From: Gammaproteobacteria bacterium
GTDB taxonomy: Bacteria > Pseudomonadota > Gammaproteobacteria > UBA6429 > Thiohalophilaceae
Direction of reading: 5' to 3'
Length of the DNA stretch: 16,309 nucleotides
NCBI GenBank assembly: GCA_003233255.1
Contig: QILH01000092.1
Location: forward strand, 1-16,309
Part shown: positions 1 through 6,009 of the stretch, piece by piece
Numbering within the stretch: position 1 is the stretch's first letter
How the letters are laid out: the number at the start of each line of letters is the position of its first letter
Translations under genes and position numbers: made by a program
The notes under the pieces: generated by a model
Told to the model about the DNA's origin: nothing
Databases searched by the model: none
Seen by the model: the letters and a program-made list of their open reading frames with translations, nothing else

Positions 1-1
1 C

Positions 2-448
2 CTTGACGTGGGTCCGCGCGCCTGTTTTCCACTGCGCTTTTTTATGGCGGATCACTATATCGCCGATTCAGCCGCACTGGTGGGGGATGCCGCGCACACC
101 ATGCACCCACTGGCGGGGCAGGGAGTTAACCTGGGTTTGTTAGATGCGGCCAGTCTGGCGCAGGTGGTATTGGAAGCACAGGCATCAAAAGGTGAGATAA
201 ATAACTTAAAAGTGCTGAGACGCTATGAACGCTGGCGTAAGGCTGAAAATACGAGCATGCTGGTTATGGTCGATCAAATTCAGCGTTTATTCGGCAGCGA
301 TGTCGGTGGGTTAAAACAACTTAGAAATTCGGGCATGCACTGGTTTAATCGATTACCCGTGATAAAGCATACTGTCATTGATTATGCGATGGGGCTGCAT
401 GGCGATCTTCCGAAAATTGCGCGGCAGCTTCCGTTACCTTTAAATTAG
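2..448 (+). CDS. UbiH/UbiF/VisC-family FAD-dependent hydroxylase, C-terminal part (5' end outside window)
   Basis: This is the C-terminal ~148 residues of a class A flavin monooxygenase of the ubiquinone-biosynthesis group, which hydroxylates the aromatic ring of the polyprenyl precursor at the inner membrane. The frame is already open at base 2; the GTG at 8 is an internal codon, since the family is about 390-400 residues long. The diagnostic block is visible: FPL, then the second FAD-binding segment LVGDAAHTMHPLAGQGVNLG, which contacts the ribityl chain, followed by LLDAASLA. The downstream part is the variable C-terminal helix region ending at TAG 446-448. Which member it is (UbiH, UbiI/VisC, UbiF) cannot be told from this part. 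In E. coli visC/ubiI lies directly upstream of gcvTHP, so position relative to the gcv genes further right hints at UbiI/VisC, but this is inference. Confidence 0.9.
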   Translation, partial: LDVGPRACFPLRFFMADHYIADSAALVGDAAHTMHPLAGQGVNLGLLDAASLAQVVLEAQASKGEINNLKVLRRYERWRKAENTSMLVMVDQIQRLFGSDVGGLKQLRNSGMHWFNRLPVIKHTVIDYAMGLHGDLPKIARQLPLPLN

Positions 449-491
449 TATGAGACTTTAACCTGGTGATCAAAAATGAAGGAATTTAACT

Positions 492-520
492 TTGGCAAGC
501 TGTCTTATTTACGGTACATT
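492..520 (+). promoter_or_regulatory. Predicted sigma70 promoter for the antiporter gene
   Basis: A -35-like TTGGCA (492-497, 5 of 6 to consensus) is followed by a 17-base spacer and a -10-like TACATT (515-520, 4 of 6). A start point near 527 would give a short leader before the ATG at 550. The site lies in the 101-base gap after the hydroxylase gene. It is a motif match only. Confidence 0.4.
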
Positions 521-549
521 GAGGCCAGTTTAAATCACTGACGACGAAT

Positions 550-1782
550 ATGGACATACTTAATACCGCCGCATTGCTGATTAGTCTGGCCGCTCTGTTC
601 AGTTACCTGAATTACCGTTTTGTGCGTCTGCCGAATACCATCGGTATTATGATCATCTCGCTGGTTATCTCGCTGGCCTTGTTGCTTATCGGTAAGGCCG
701 GTTGGAGCGGGCTCATTCAACACGCCAATAGCTTTTTACGCAGTATTGATTTTCATGAAACGTTAATGGATGGCATGTTGAGTTTTTTACTTTTTGCCGG
801 TGCCCTGCACGTTAATATTAATGACCTGAAACAGCAACGCTGGGTCATAGGCATCCTGGCAACTTTTGGCGTCATTACTTCTACTTTTATCATCGGCACG
901 CTTGCCTGGATCGTGTTAAATGCATTAAATATTTCGCTACCCTATATATATTGCCTGTTGTTTGGTGCTTTAATCTCGCCAACCGATCCTATTGCCGTTT
1001 TGGGCATTCTGAAAAATGCCCGTGTAGCCAAGACTCTTGAAACCAAGATCGCGGGTGAGTCGTTGTTTAATGACGGCATAGGTGTGGTGGTCTTTATCGT
1101 CATCGCTGGGATTGCGACTACCGGTATGGAACCATCATTTGGAGCGATTGGCCTGTTATTTTTACAGGAAGCGATTGGTGGACTCGTGTTCGGTCTACTG
1201 TTAGGGACACTGGTTTATTATGCGCTTAAGGATGTCGACAACTACCAACTTGAAGTGCTGATAACGCTCGCGGTGGTGATGGGAGGATATGCTTTAGCGA
1301 CGATCATGCATGTCTCCGGACCGATTGCGATCGTGGTAACGGGTTTGTTTGTCGGTAATCACGGCCGCAGTCTGGCGATGTCGGAAAAGACTCGCGTGCA
1401 TCTGGATAATTTCTGGGAATTGATCGACGGGATTCTAAATGCCGTGTTGTTTGTTTTAATCGGTCTGGAAGTTCTGCTGCTGTCACTCAAGACCGAATAT
1501 TTTCTGGCGGCGCTGGCGATTATTCCGCTGGTGCTGTTTGCACGTTATGTCAGTGTTGGTACGCCGATTTTGCTGATGAGTCGTAGCCGTCGCTTTACGC
1601 CCGGTGTGGTGCAAATTATGACCTGGGGTGGGCTACGCGGCGGGATTTCAGTAGCGCTTGCCCTGTCCCTGCCCTTAGGTGCCGAAAGGGAAGTTATCCT
1701 CACCCTGACCTACGCCATTGTCATTTTTTCTATTGTAGTTCAAGGGCTTACAATAAGCCGCATGGTCGACGAGATCCGCTAG
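550..1782 (+). CDS. Na+/H+ (cation/proton) antiporter, CPA1 family
   Basis: A 410-residue integral inner-membrane protein made of about 12 hydrophobic segments, with the hallmarks of the CPA1/NhaP-type sodium:proton exchangers. Segment 5 carries the S-P-T-D-P block (residues 143-147). This is followed by GESLFNDGIGVVVF (169-182), whose Asn174-Asp175 pair is the ion-binding ND motif of electroneutral CPA1 exchangers. A late WGGLRGGISVALALSLP block around residues 360-378 is also typical of the family. Length matches prokaryotic NhaP-like proteins without a long cytoplasmic tail. The protein would exchange cytoplasmic Na+ (or K+/Li+) for protons in pH and salt homeostasis; the ion cannot be read from sequence. 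There is no clear Shine-Dalgarno before ATG 550. The gene appears to be monocistronic and is followed immediately by the repeat cluster at 1786. Confidence 0.9.
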   Translation: MDILNTAALLISLAALFSYLNYRFVRLPNTIGIMIISLVISLALLLIGKAGWSGLIQHANSFLRSIDFHETLMDGMLSFLLFAGALHVNINDLKQQRWVIGILATFGVITSTFIIGTLAWIVLNALNISLPYIYCLLFGALISPTDPIAVLGILKNARVAKTLETKIAGESLFNDGIGVVVFIVIAGIATTGMEPSFGAIGLLFLQEAIGGLVFGLLLGTLVYYALKDVDNYQLEVLITLAVVMGGYALATIMHVSGPIAIVVTGLFVGNHGRSLAMSEKTRVHLDNFWELIDGILNAVLFVLIGLEVLLLSLKTEYFLAALAIIPLVLFARYVSVGTPILLMSRSRRFTPGVVQIMTWGGLRGGISVALALSLPLGAEREVILTLTYAIVIFSIVVQGLTISRMVDEIR

Positions 1783-1785
1783 GTT

Positions 1786-1810
1786 TTCAATGGGGTCAGA
1801 CTCCATTGAA
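1786..1810. repeat. 25-base near-palindrome just after the antiporter stop
   Basis: TTCAATGG (1786-1793) faces CCATTGAA (1803-1810). The centre GTCAGAC is itself palindromic around an A, with one G/T mismatch (G·U in RNA) between. It begins 3 bases after the antiporter stop codon and could fold as a transcript-end hairpin, but no T-run follows, so it is not called an intrinsic terminator. Confidence 0.75.
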
Positions 1811-1916
1811 CGGCAATACAAGCATTGAATTGAGTCTCTAGTTTTTTCAATGGAGTCTGACCCGAATGGCACTTACTTAAGCTAAATATTTTCATATATC
1901 GCTAACTTAGCTACAA

Positions 1917-1938
1917 CCGTCATTCCCGCGAATGACGG
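1917..1938. repeat. Perfect 9-bp hairpin inside the repeat element
   Basis: CCGTCATTC (1917-1925), loop CCGC, GAATGACGG (1930-1938). It sits between the two 36-base arms and is not followed by a T-run. The CATTCCCGCGAATGAC core resembles the GTCATTCCCGCG-type intergenic repeats frequent in proteobacteria; that resemblance is from memory and not searched. Confidence 0.7.
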
Positions 1939-2000
1939 CCTATGCTGCATTTAAGCCTTAAGTAAGTGCCATTCGAGTCTGACCCCATTGAAGCTATGTG

Positions 2001-2029
2001 TTGCATATGTGAATGAGAATCATTATCAT
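2001..2029 (+). promoter_or_regulatory. Predicted sigma70 promoter of the iron-uptake genes
   Basis: A -35-like TTGCAT (2001-2006) is followed by a 17-base spacer and a -10-like TATCAT (2024-2029, 5 of 6). The expected start is near 2036. The promoter begins only 8 bases beyond the outer end of the repeat element. The -35 is weak (3 of 6) but the spacing is ideal, and the overlap with a Fur operator supports it. Confidence 0.5.
2009..2027. promoter_or_regulatory. Fur box
   Basis: The 19 bases match the classical Fur operator consensus (GATAATGATAATCATTATC) at 16 of 19 positions, with the right half ATCATTATC perfect. The site covers the spacer and part of the -10 of the predicted promoter. 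Fe2+-Fur binding here would therefore block transcription of the downstream ferric-iron transporter when iron is plentiful. Confidence 0.8.
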
Positions 2030-2070
2030 TACGCTTCGATATCTTATCTATATATATGGAGCAGGCAAGA

Positions 2071-3072
2071 ATGAAGCGTGGGTTATTATCCTTATTAATA
2101 TTAAGTTTCTGGGTGGGTGCGGCGACGGTGAATGCCGAGGAACTGGTTGTTTACTCAGGTCGCAGTGACAAATTTGTAAAGCCAGTTGTTAAGGCCTTCA
2201 CTGCAAAGACGGGCATTAAGGTCATCTTGCACACCGGCAGTTCCACGGCTCTGCTCAATAAACTCAAACTTGAGGGCGAACGAACCCGTGCTGATCTCTA
2301 TATCAGTAATGACGCCGGTAATCTGCAAAAGGGCAGTGACTTAAAACTATTTCTCGCCATGGATGAAAAATCCGTTGCCGACATACCCGCCGATTATCGT
2401 GCGGCTGACAATAGTTGGGTGGGGCTTTCGGCAAGAGCGCGAGTATTAGTCGTTAATAGCAAAGACAAATCGGTCGCGAACATAAAGTCTGTTTTTGAAT
2501 TAGCCGATCCAAAATTAAAAGGTAAGCTGGCCATTACCCATAGCAGTAATGAAAGTTATATCGCCGGTACTACGGTTTATCTGCGTGCCAGAGATGAAAA
2601 GACCGTTAAGCAATGGTTGGTTGGTATGAAGAATAATGTCGAGGGCAGCGTGTACAATAAACACAGCAAGATCGTAAAAGCGGTGGCCACTGGACGTAAA
2701 TCAATTGGCCTGGTGAATCACTATTATATCTACCGCCATCTGGCGAAAAAACCCAATGCCGCAATCAAGATTGTATTACCGGATCAAGGCAAAAACGATA
2801 TCGGCGTGGCCTGGAATGTAGCGGGAGCGGCGATCGTAAAATACAGTGCGAAACAAAAGGCGGCCCAACAATTTATTGAATTCATGGTTTCAGAAACGGG
2901 ACAAAAACTGTTTGCCGAAGTAAATATGGAATACCCAACCCGCCCTGGTGTATCGGCTGCGAAAAATGTTCCCCCCCGATCCAGCTATAAGGTGGCCAAT
3001 GTTCCGATGCGTGATCTGGGTAAGTATCGAGATGCCACGCTCGATATTATCGAGTCGGTTGGGATGCCTTAA
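2071..3072 (+). CDS. fbpA: Periplasmic ferric-iron binding protein (FbpA/FutA-type, ABC transporter)
   Basis: A 333-residue class of solute-binding protein that captures Fe3+ in the periplasm and delivers it to the inner-membrane permease. I chose ATG 2071 over ATG 2056 for two reasons: GGAG at 2058-2061 is correctly spaced for 2071, and the protein then starts with a normal signal peptide (MKRG, hydrophobic stretch, cleavage near VNA-EE). The mature part opens with ELVVYSGRSDKF, the typical first strand of iron-binding SBPs. The segment GLVNHYYIYR contains the adjacent tyrosines (residues 218-219) that ligate Fe3+ in FbpA/FutA proteins. It continues to a family-typical end with no truncation. 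A Fur box in the promoter independently supports iron as the substrate. The permease gene follows after 23 bases. Confidence 0.9.
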   Translation: MKRGLLSLLILSFWVGAATVNAEELVVYSGRSDKFVKPVVKAFTAKTGIKVILHTGSSTALLNKLKLEGERTRADLYISNDAGNLQKGSDLKLFLAMDEKSVADIPADYRAADNSWVGLSARARVLVVNSKDKSVANIKSVFELADPKLKGKLAITHSSNESYIAGTTVYLRARDEKTVKQWLVGMKNNVEGSVYNKHSKIVKAVATGRKSIGLVNHYYIYRHLAKKPNAAIKIVLPDQGKNDIGVAWNVAGAAIVKYSAKQKAAQQFIEFMVSETGQKLFAEVNMEYPTRPGVSAAKNVPPRSSYKVANVPMRDLGKYRDATLDIIESVGMP

Positions 3073-3095
3073 GCAATTTATTGAACGCTAAATAA

Positions 3096-4682
3096 GTGTT
3101 TGCTCAATATGTCAGGCTGGACTGGAATACACGCAGTGTTCTGGCTACGCTCGTGGTGTTGTTGGCCTCTATTCCGCTTATCTATGTGCTCTATAGCAGT
3201 AGCGAGCTGGCCCTGTCGCAATGGGCAAGCTTATGGAGTGCGCGATTACCCGAACTACTTACCAATACCCTAACCCTGGCCGTACTGGTTGCGGTTGGCA
3301 GTTTTGTGTTGGGTGTTTCATCAGCCTGGTTGATCACCCGTCGGGATTTTGTTGGCCGTCGTCTGGCGGTCTGGCTGATGATCTTACCATTAACCATTCC
3401 AACCTATGTGTTTGCACATATCTATACGACCTTAACCGAAGACGATGGTTGGTTAGGTTCGATCTGGATTGGAATATTCGGGCCGGATAACTATCCTCCA
3501 GAGTTGTATAATGTGTTTGGTGCCGCATTTATTCTAAGCCTGGCCGGTTTTTCCTACGTGTTTTTACTGGTGAGTGATGCCTTGTCGCGTTCGCGTGTCG
3601 ATATCGAAGAGGCAGCACAGTTACACGGACTTTCTCGGCGCCAGGTGTTCTGGCGGATCAGTTTACCGATGTTACGTCCGGCGATCGCGGCAGGGCTTGC
3701 ATTGGTTGTATTGCATGTGGTGTCGGATTTTGGCGCGGTTAGTATGCTGCGTTTTCAGACCTTTACCTTAAGCATCTATTTGCAAATGGAAGGACGGCAT
3801 AACTTCGAGGCGGCGGCGGGTTTAAGCTTGGTGCTGGTGTTATTAAGTTTATCGTTTTTAATCCTGGAACGTTTTTTCCGTGACCGACAACGCTACTACA
3901 GTGCGGCACAGGCGCAAAAACCAAAACGACGTAAAGCGAGCGGACTTGAACTGGTTATGATCTGGCTCTGGCTCGGCGGGATAACACTCTTTGCCTTTGC
4001 ATTACCCCTTGCCTGGATGTTGTCCTGGACGTATGAGGCCTGGGTACAGTCATTGATCACTAAAGAATTCTGGGGTTATGTGCAAAATTCTTTAGTGGTC
4101 AGTGTTGCTGCTGCGACCCTGGCAACGGTTGCCGCTTTACCGGTTGCATTGTTCCATGCACGTTTACGAAATCGAATCAGTCAGGGATATTTGCATCTTG
4201 CCAGTATCGGTTTTGTGTTACCTGGGCCGGTCATTGCATTAGGAATATTGAGTTTTGTGTTAAGCATGTTGCCCTGGATCTACGGCACCATGATGGTGTT
4301 GTTGATAGCGATGCTGATTCGTTTTCTGCCGCTTGCGGTGCAGGCGCTGGAGGCCTCGGTGCAACAGCTTTCACCGTCTATCGAAGAGGCAGGACGAAGT
4401 TTAGGCGCAAAACCATGGGAGAACCTGACCCGAGTGGTGATCCCAGTGTTGCGTACGGGTTTGGTCAGTGCCTGGGTGCTGGTGTTTATCGATACCCTTA
4501 AAGAACTGCCCGCGACCTTATTATTACGACCGACTGGTTTTGATACCCTGCCGGTACGCATCTGGATTGAGGCCAGTGAGGAGATGCTGGAGTTGGCCGC
4601 ACCGGCTTCGTTAATGCTAATGATCGGCACTCTGCCGGTGATCTGGTTTTTAATGCGCCAGCATGATGTGGCATCGAGATGA
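3096..4682 (+). CDS. fbpB: Ferric-iron ABC transporter permease, two fused permease domains (FbpB type)
   Basis: A 528-residue inner-membrane protein with about 12 hydrophobic segments in two homologous halves, the arrangement of FbpB/SfuB iron permeases. Each half has the cytoplasmic EAA loop that docks the ATPase: EEAAQLHGLSRRQVFWRISLP (residues 171-191) and EEAGRSLGAKPWENLTRVVIP (430-450). A basic linker (about 262-282, rich in Arg/Lys) separates the halves. The start is GTG 3096, because an in-frame TAA at 3093-3095 directly precedes it; no good Shine-Dalgarno is visible, so translation may be coupled to the upstream gene, which ends 23 bases earlier. No FbpC-type ATPase gene follows: the next 400 bases are the glycine riboswitch region. 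The ATPase must be encoded elsewhere or be shared. No clear terminator was found downstream. Confidence 0.9.
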   Translation: MFAQYVRLDWNTRSVLATLVVLLASIPLIYVLYSSSELALSQWASLWSARLPELLTNTLTLAVLVAVGSFVLGVSSAWLITRRDFVGRRLAVWLMILPLTIPTYVFAHIYTTLTEDDGWLGSIWIGIFGPDNYPPELYNVFGAAFILSLAGFSYVFLLVSDALSRSRVDIEEAAQLHGLSRRQVFWRISLPMLRPAIAAGLALVVLHVVSDFGAVSMLRFQTFTLSIYLQMEGRHNFEAAAGLSLVLVLLSLSFLILERFFRDRQRYYSAAQAQKPKRRKASGLELVMIWLWLGGITLFAFALPLAWMLSWTYEAWVQSLITKEFWGYVQNSLVVSVAAATLATVAALPVALFHARLRNRISQGYLHLASIGFVLPGPVIALGILSFVLSMLPWIYGTMMVLLIAMLIRFLPLAVQALEASVQQLSPSIEEAGRSLGAKPWENLTRVVIPVLRTGLVSAWVLVFIDTLKELPATLLLRPTGFDTLPVRIWIEASEEMLELAAPASLMLMIGTLPVIWFLMRQHDVASR

Positions 4683-4823
4683 GGCCGATGATGACGAAAT
4701 ATAAGCTCTAACAAGCAAAAGCATTACCCGCTAAGTATTTGTTTTGCCGATGATCCAGCCGTGGGTACAATGGACTCAGTAATTAGACTGGTAATTGGCG
4801 AACAAGCTTTGTAAAATCGTGCT

Positions 4824-5016
4824 TTAACGATGGTTTGTGGGAGAGATTCTGCCATTTTGTCAGGCAGAACACCGAAGGCGCAACTCGCTCGGAATCGCTC
4901 AGGTAAACTGGACCGCAAATTCGCATTCGTTAACTCTGGAGAGCGCTAGTCCGATATTAGTAAAATATCAGTAGCTAGACACCGAAGGGGCTAAGCTCTC
5001 AGGTGACCGGACAGAG
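4824..5016 (+). promoter_or_regulatory. Tandem glycine riboswitch (two aptamers with leader-linker helix)
   Basis: Two glycine aptamers lie in series. Aptamer 1 (4834-4919) closes with P1 TTTGTGG/CCGCAAA (4834-4840 with 4913-4919). It has GAGAG after P1, the stem TTCTGCC/GGCAGAA (4847-4853 with 4863-4869) and the conserved CACCGAAGG (4870-4878). Aptamer 2 (4934-5016) closes with CTCTG/CAGAG (4934-4938 with 5012-5016). It has GGAGAG, a GATATT/AATATC hairpin (4953-4958 with 4964-4969), a second CACCGAAGG (4980-4988), CTCTCAGG and GGACAG. The leader TTAACGA (4824-4830) is perfectly complementary to TCGTTAA in the linker (4927-4933), the P0 leader-linker helix described for tandem glycine riboswitches. 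It senses glycine and controls the lipA-gcv operon; for gcv genes glycine normally turns expression on. A -10-like TAAAAT at 4812-4817 would start the RNA near 4824, but no convincing -35 was seen. The remaining 4683-4811 holds nothing else I recognise. Confidence 0.95.
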
Positions 5017-5063
5017 GGGCGACCAAAACTTACCGCGAGGTTAGCTTTGGTCGCCCTTTTTTT
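5017..5063 (+). terminator. Riboswitch-controlled intrinsic terminator
   Basis: GGGCGACCAAA (5017-5027) pairs perfectly with TTTGGTCGCCC (5046-5056), an 11-bp stem with an 18-base loop. Seven T residues (5057-5063) follow. The stem starts at the base after the 3' strand of aptamer 2 P1. This is the expression platform: it would stop transcription before lipA unless glycine binding prevents it. AGAG (5013-5016) of P1 could also pair with the U-run, so the terminator and P1 compete at least partly. Confidence 0.95.
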
Positions 5064-5092
5064 ATGCGTAATGATTTTAGGTGAGCGAGTGA

Positions 5093-5989
5093 ATGAAAGT
5101 GCAGCCGGTTTTTGATTTTTCTTCCCAGCCCAATGTCGGGCGTATGCCCGAGTGGATTCGTCAGGCCTTTGGCAACGAGGATTATGCGCAGACTTCTCGC
5201 AGCCTGACTGAGAATGCATTAACCACAGTATGTGAAGAGGCGCGTTGTCCGAATCGTGGTGAATGCTGGAGTCGGGGTACGGCCACTTTTATGTTGCTTG
5301 GGGATACCTGTACTCGTGCCTGTGGTTTTTGTGCCGTCAAGACCGGGCGACCAGCTGCAGTTGAACAGGATGAGCCACAACGTGTTGCCAATGCCGTTGC
5401 CAGCATGGGTCTGGATTATATCGTCCTGACCTCGGTTAATCGCGATGACCTGGCCGATGGTGGAGCGGGTATCTTTGCCGAGACGCTAATGGCGTTACGT
5501 GCGAGCAATGCGAAGATTAAATTGGAATTATTAACGCCGGATTTTCATGGGTGTCAGCCACAGGCACTCGAGGTTATAAAGACTGCGATGGAACAGGCAG
5601 AGGGTGAGAATTTTTTAGTCTGGGGACATAATGTTGAAACGGTTCCGCATTTATATAGACGGGTTCGTAAAGGGTCAAGTTATGCTCGCTCTCTGGATTT
5701 ATTAGCGACGGTGAGTGACAAGAATACGATCGAGACCAAGTCAGCATTAATGTTAGGGCTGGGTGAAAAACATCAGGATGTGATTGGGGTATTAAAAGAT
5801 CTACGTCATGCCGGTGTTAACCGAATAGCGCTGGGGCAGTATTTGCGACCTTCGCGTTATCATTTGGCGGTGGAAGAATATATTACACCTGAACAATTTA
5901 CTGAATATGAAAAGATCGCAAAAGATTTGGGTTTTGGCTGGGTTAAGGCTGGGCCATTAGTGCGTTCGTCGTATCATGCAGAAGATTAA
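5093..5989 (+). CDS. lipA: Lipoyl synthase
   Basis: A radical-SAM enzyme of 298 residues that inserts two sulfur atoms into octanoyl groups on lipoyl domains, using its auxiliary 4Fe-4S cluster as the sulfur donor. All cluster ligands are present. Cys47, Cys52 and Cys58 (C-x4-C-x5-C, in CEEARCPNRGEC) bind the auxiliary cluster with the Ser of the C-terminal RSSY (residues 291-294). Cys73, Cys77 and Cys80 (C-x3-C-x2-C, in CTRACGFC) bind the SAM cluster. The start ATG 5093 has AGGTGAG 7 bases upstream (5079-5085). It is the first gene of the glycine riboswitch operon, so it most likely makes lipoyl groups for GcvH, encoded 1.2 kb downstream. Oddity: the usual N-H-N-x-E motif near residue 180 reads W-G-H-N-V-E, which suggests a divergent branch rather than the main housekeeping LipA. 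No lipB is nearby. Confidence 0.96.
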   Translation: MKVQPVFDFSSQPNVGRMPEWIRQAFGNEDYAQTSRSLTENALTTVCEEARCPNRGECWSRGTATFMLLGDTCTRACGFCAVKTGRPAAVEQDEPQRVANAVASMGLDYIVLTSVNRDDLADGGAGIFAETLMALRASNAKIKLELLTPDFHGCQPQALEVIKTAMEQAEGENFLVWGHNVETVPHLYRRVRKGSSYARSLDLLATVSDKNTIETKSALMLGLGEKHQDVIGVLKDLRHAGVNRIALGQYLRPSRYHLAVEEYITPEQFTEYEKIAKDLGFGWVKAGPLVRSSYHAED

Positions 5990-6009
5990 ATTTTTATAGA
6001 GGATCCGCT

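Larger units (their letters stand above)
1786..1992. repeat. MITE-like/REP-like inverted-repeat cluster
   Basis: This non-coding block follows the antiporter stop codon. It contains five half-sites of the TTCAATGG / CCATTGAA type at 1786-1793, 1803-1810, 1823-1829, 1846-1853 and 1985-1992. The first two form a near-perfect 25-base palindrome (1786-1810). The segments 1846-1881 and 1957-1992 are 36-base inverted repeats with 3 mismatches enclosing 75 bases. The mismatches all fall in the GAGTCTGACCC core, which reads the same way in both arms. Inside the enclosed part is a further hairpin (1917-1938). No transposase frame is present. I read it as a non-autonomous mobile or REP-type element; similar GGGGTCAGACTC-containing repeats are, from memory, common in gammaproteobacterial intergenic regions. 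Family assignment is uncertain. No target-site duplication was recognised. Confidence 0.7.

Noticed and set aside
8..10. GTG as start of the first gene
   Set aside because: The frame is open upstream to the window edge and the product is only the C-terminal part of a ~400-residue family, so this is an internal Val codon.
1786..1810. Intrinsic terminator of the antiporter gene
   Set aside because: The hairpin is good but lacks a downstream T-run and is AT/GC mixed; it is better explained as part of the repeat element.
1786..1992. CRISPR array
   Set aside because: Repeats are in both orientations with irregular spacing, there are too few units and no cas genes are present.
2056..2058. ATG 2056 as the fbpA start
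   Set aside because: The Shine-Dalgarno GGAG (2058-2061) would lie inside it, and the signal peptide starts cleanly at ATG 2071.
4280..4714. Minus-strand 144-codon open frame
   Set aside because: It lies antisense to the well-supported fbpB gene, has no recognisable motif and no credible start signal.
4795..4817. TTGGCG (4795) with TAAAAT (4812) as the riboswitch promoter
   Set aside because: The spacer is only 11 bases; the -10 may be real but this -35 cannot pair with it.
4724..4918. Minus-strand 64-codon open frame
   Set aside because: It runs antisense through aptamer 1 of the riboswitch, whose conserved RNA structure explains the sequence.
5064..5084. Six-codon leader peptide (ATG CGT AAT GAT TTT AGG TGA) between terminator and lipA
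   Set aside because: It has no Shine-Dalgarno of its own and no informative codons, and its end overlaps the lipA Shine-Dalgarno; it is probably chance.
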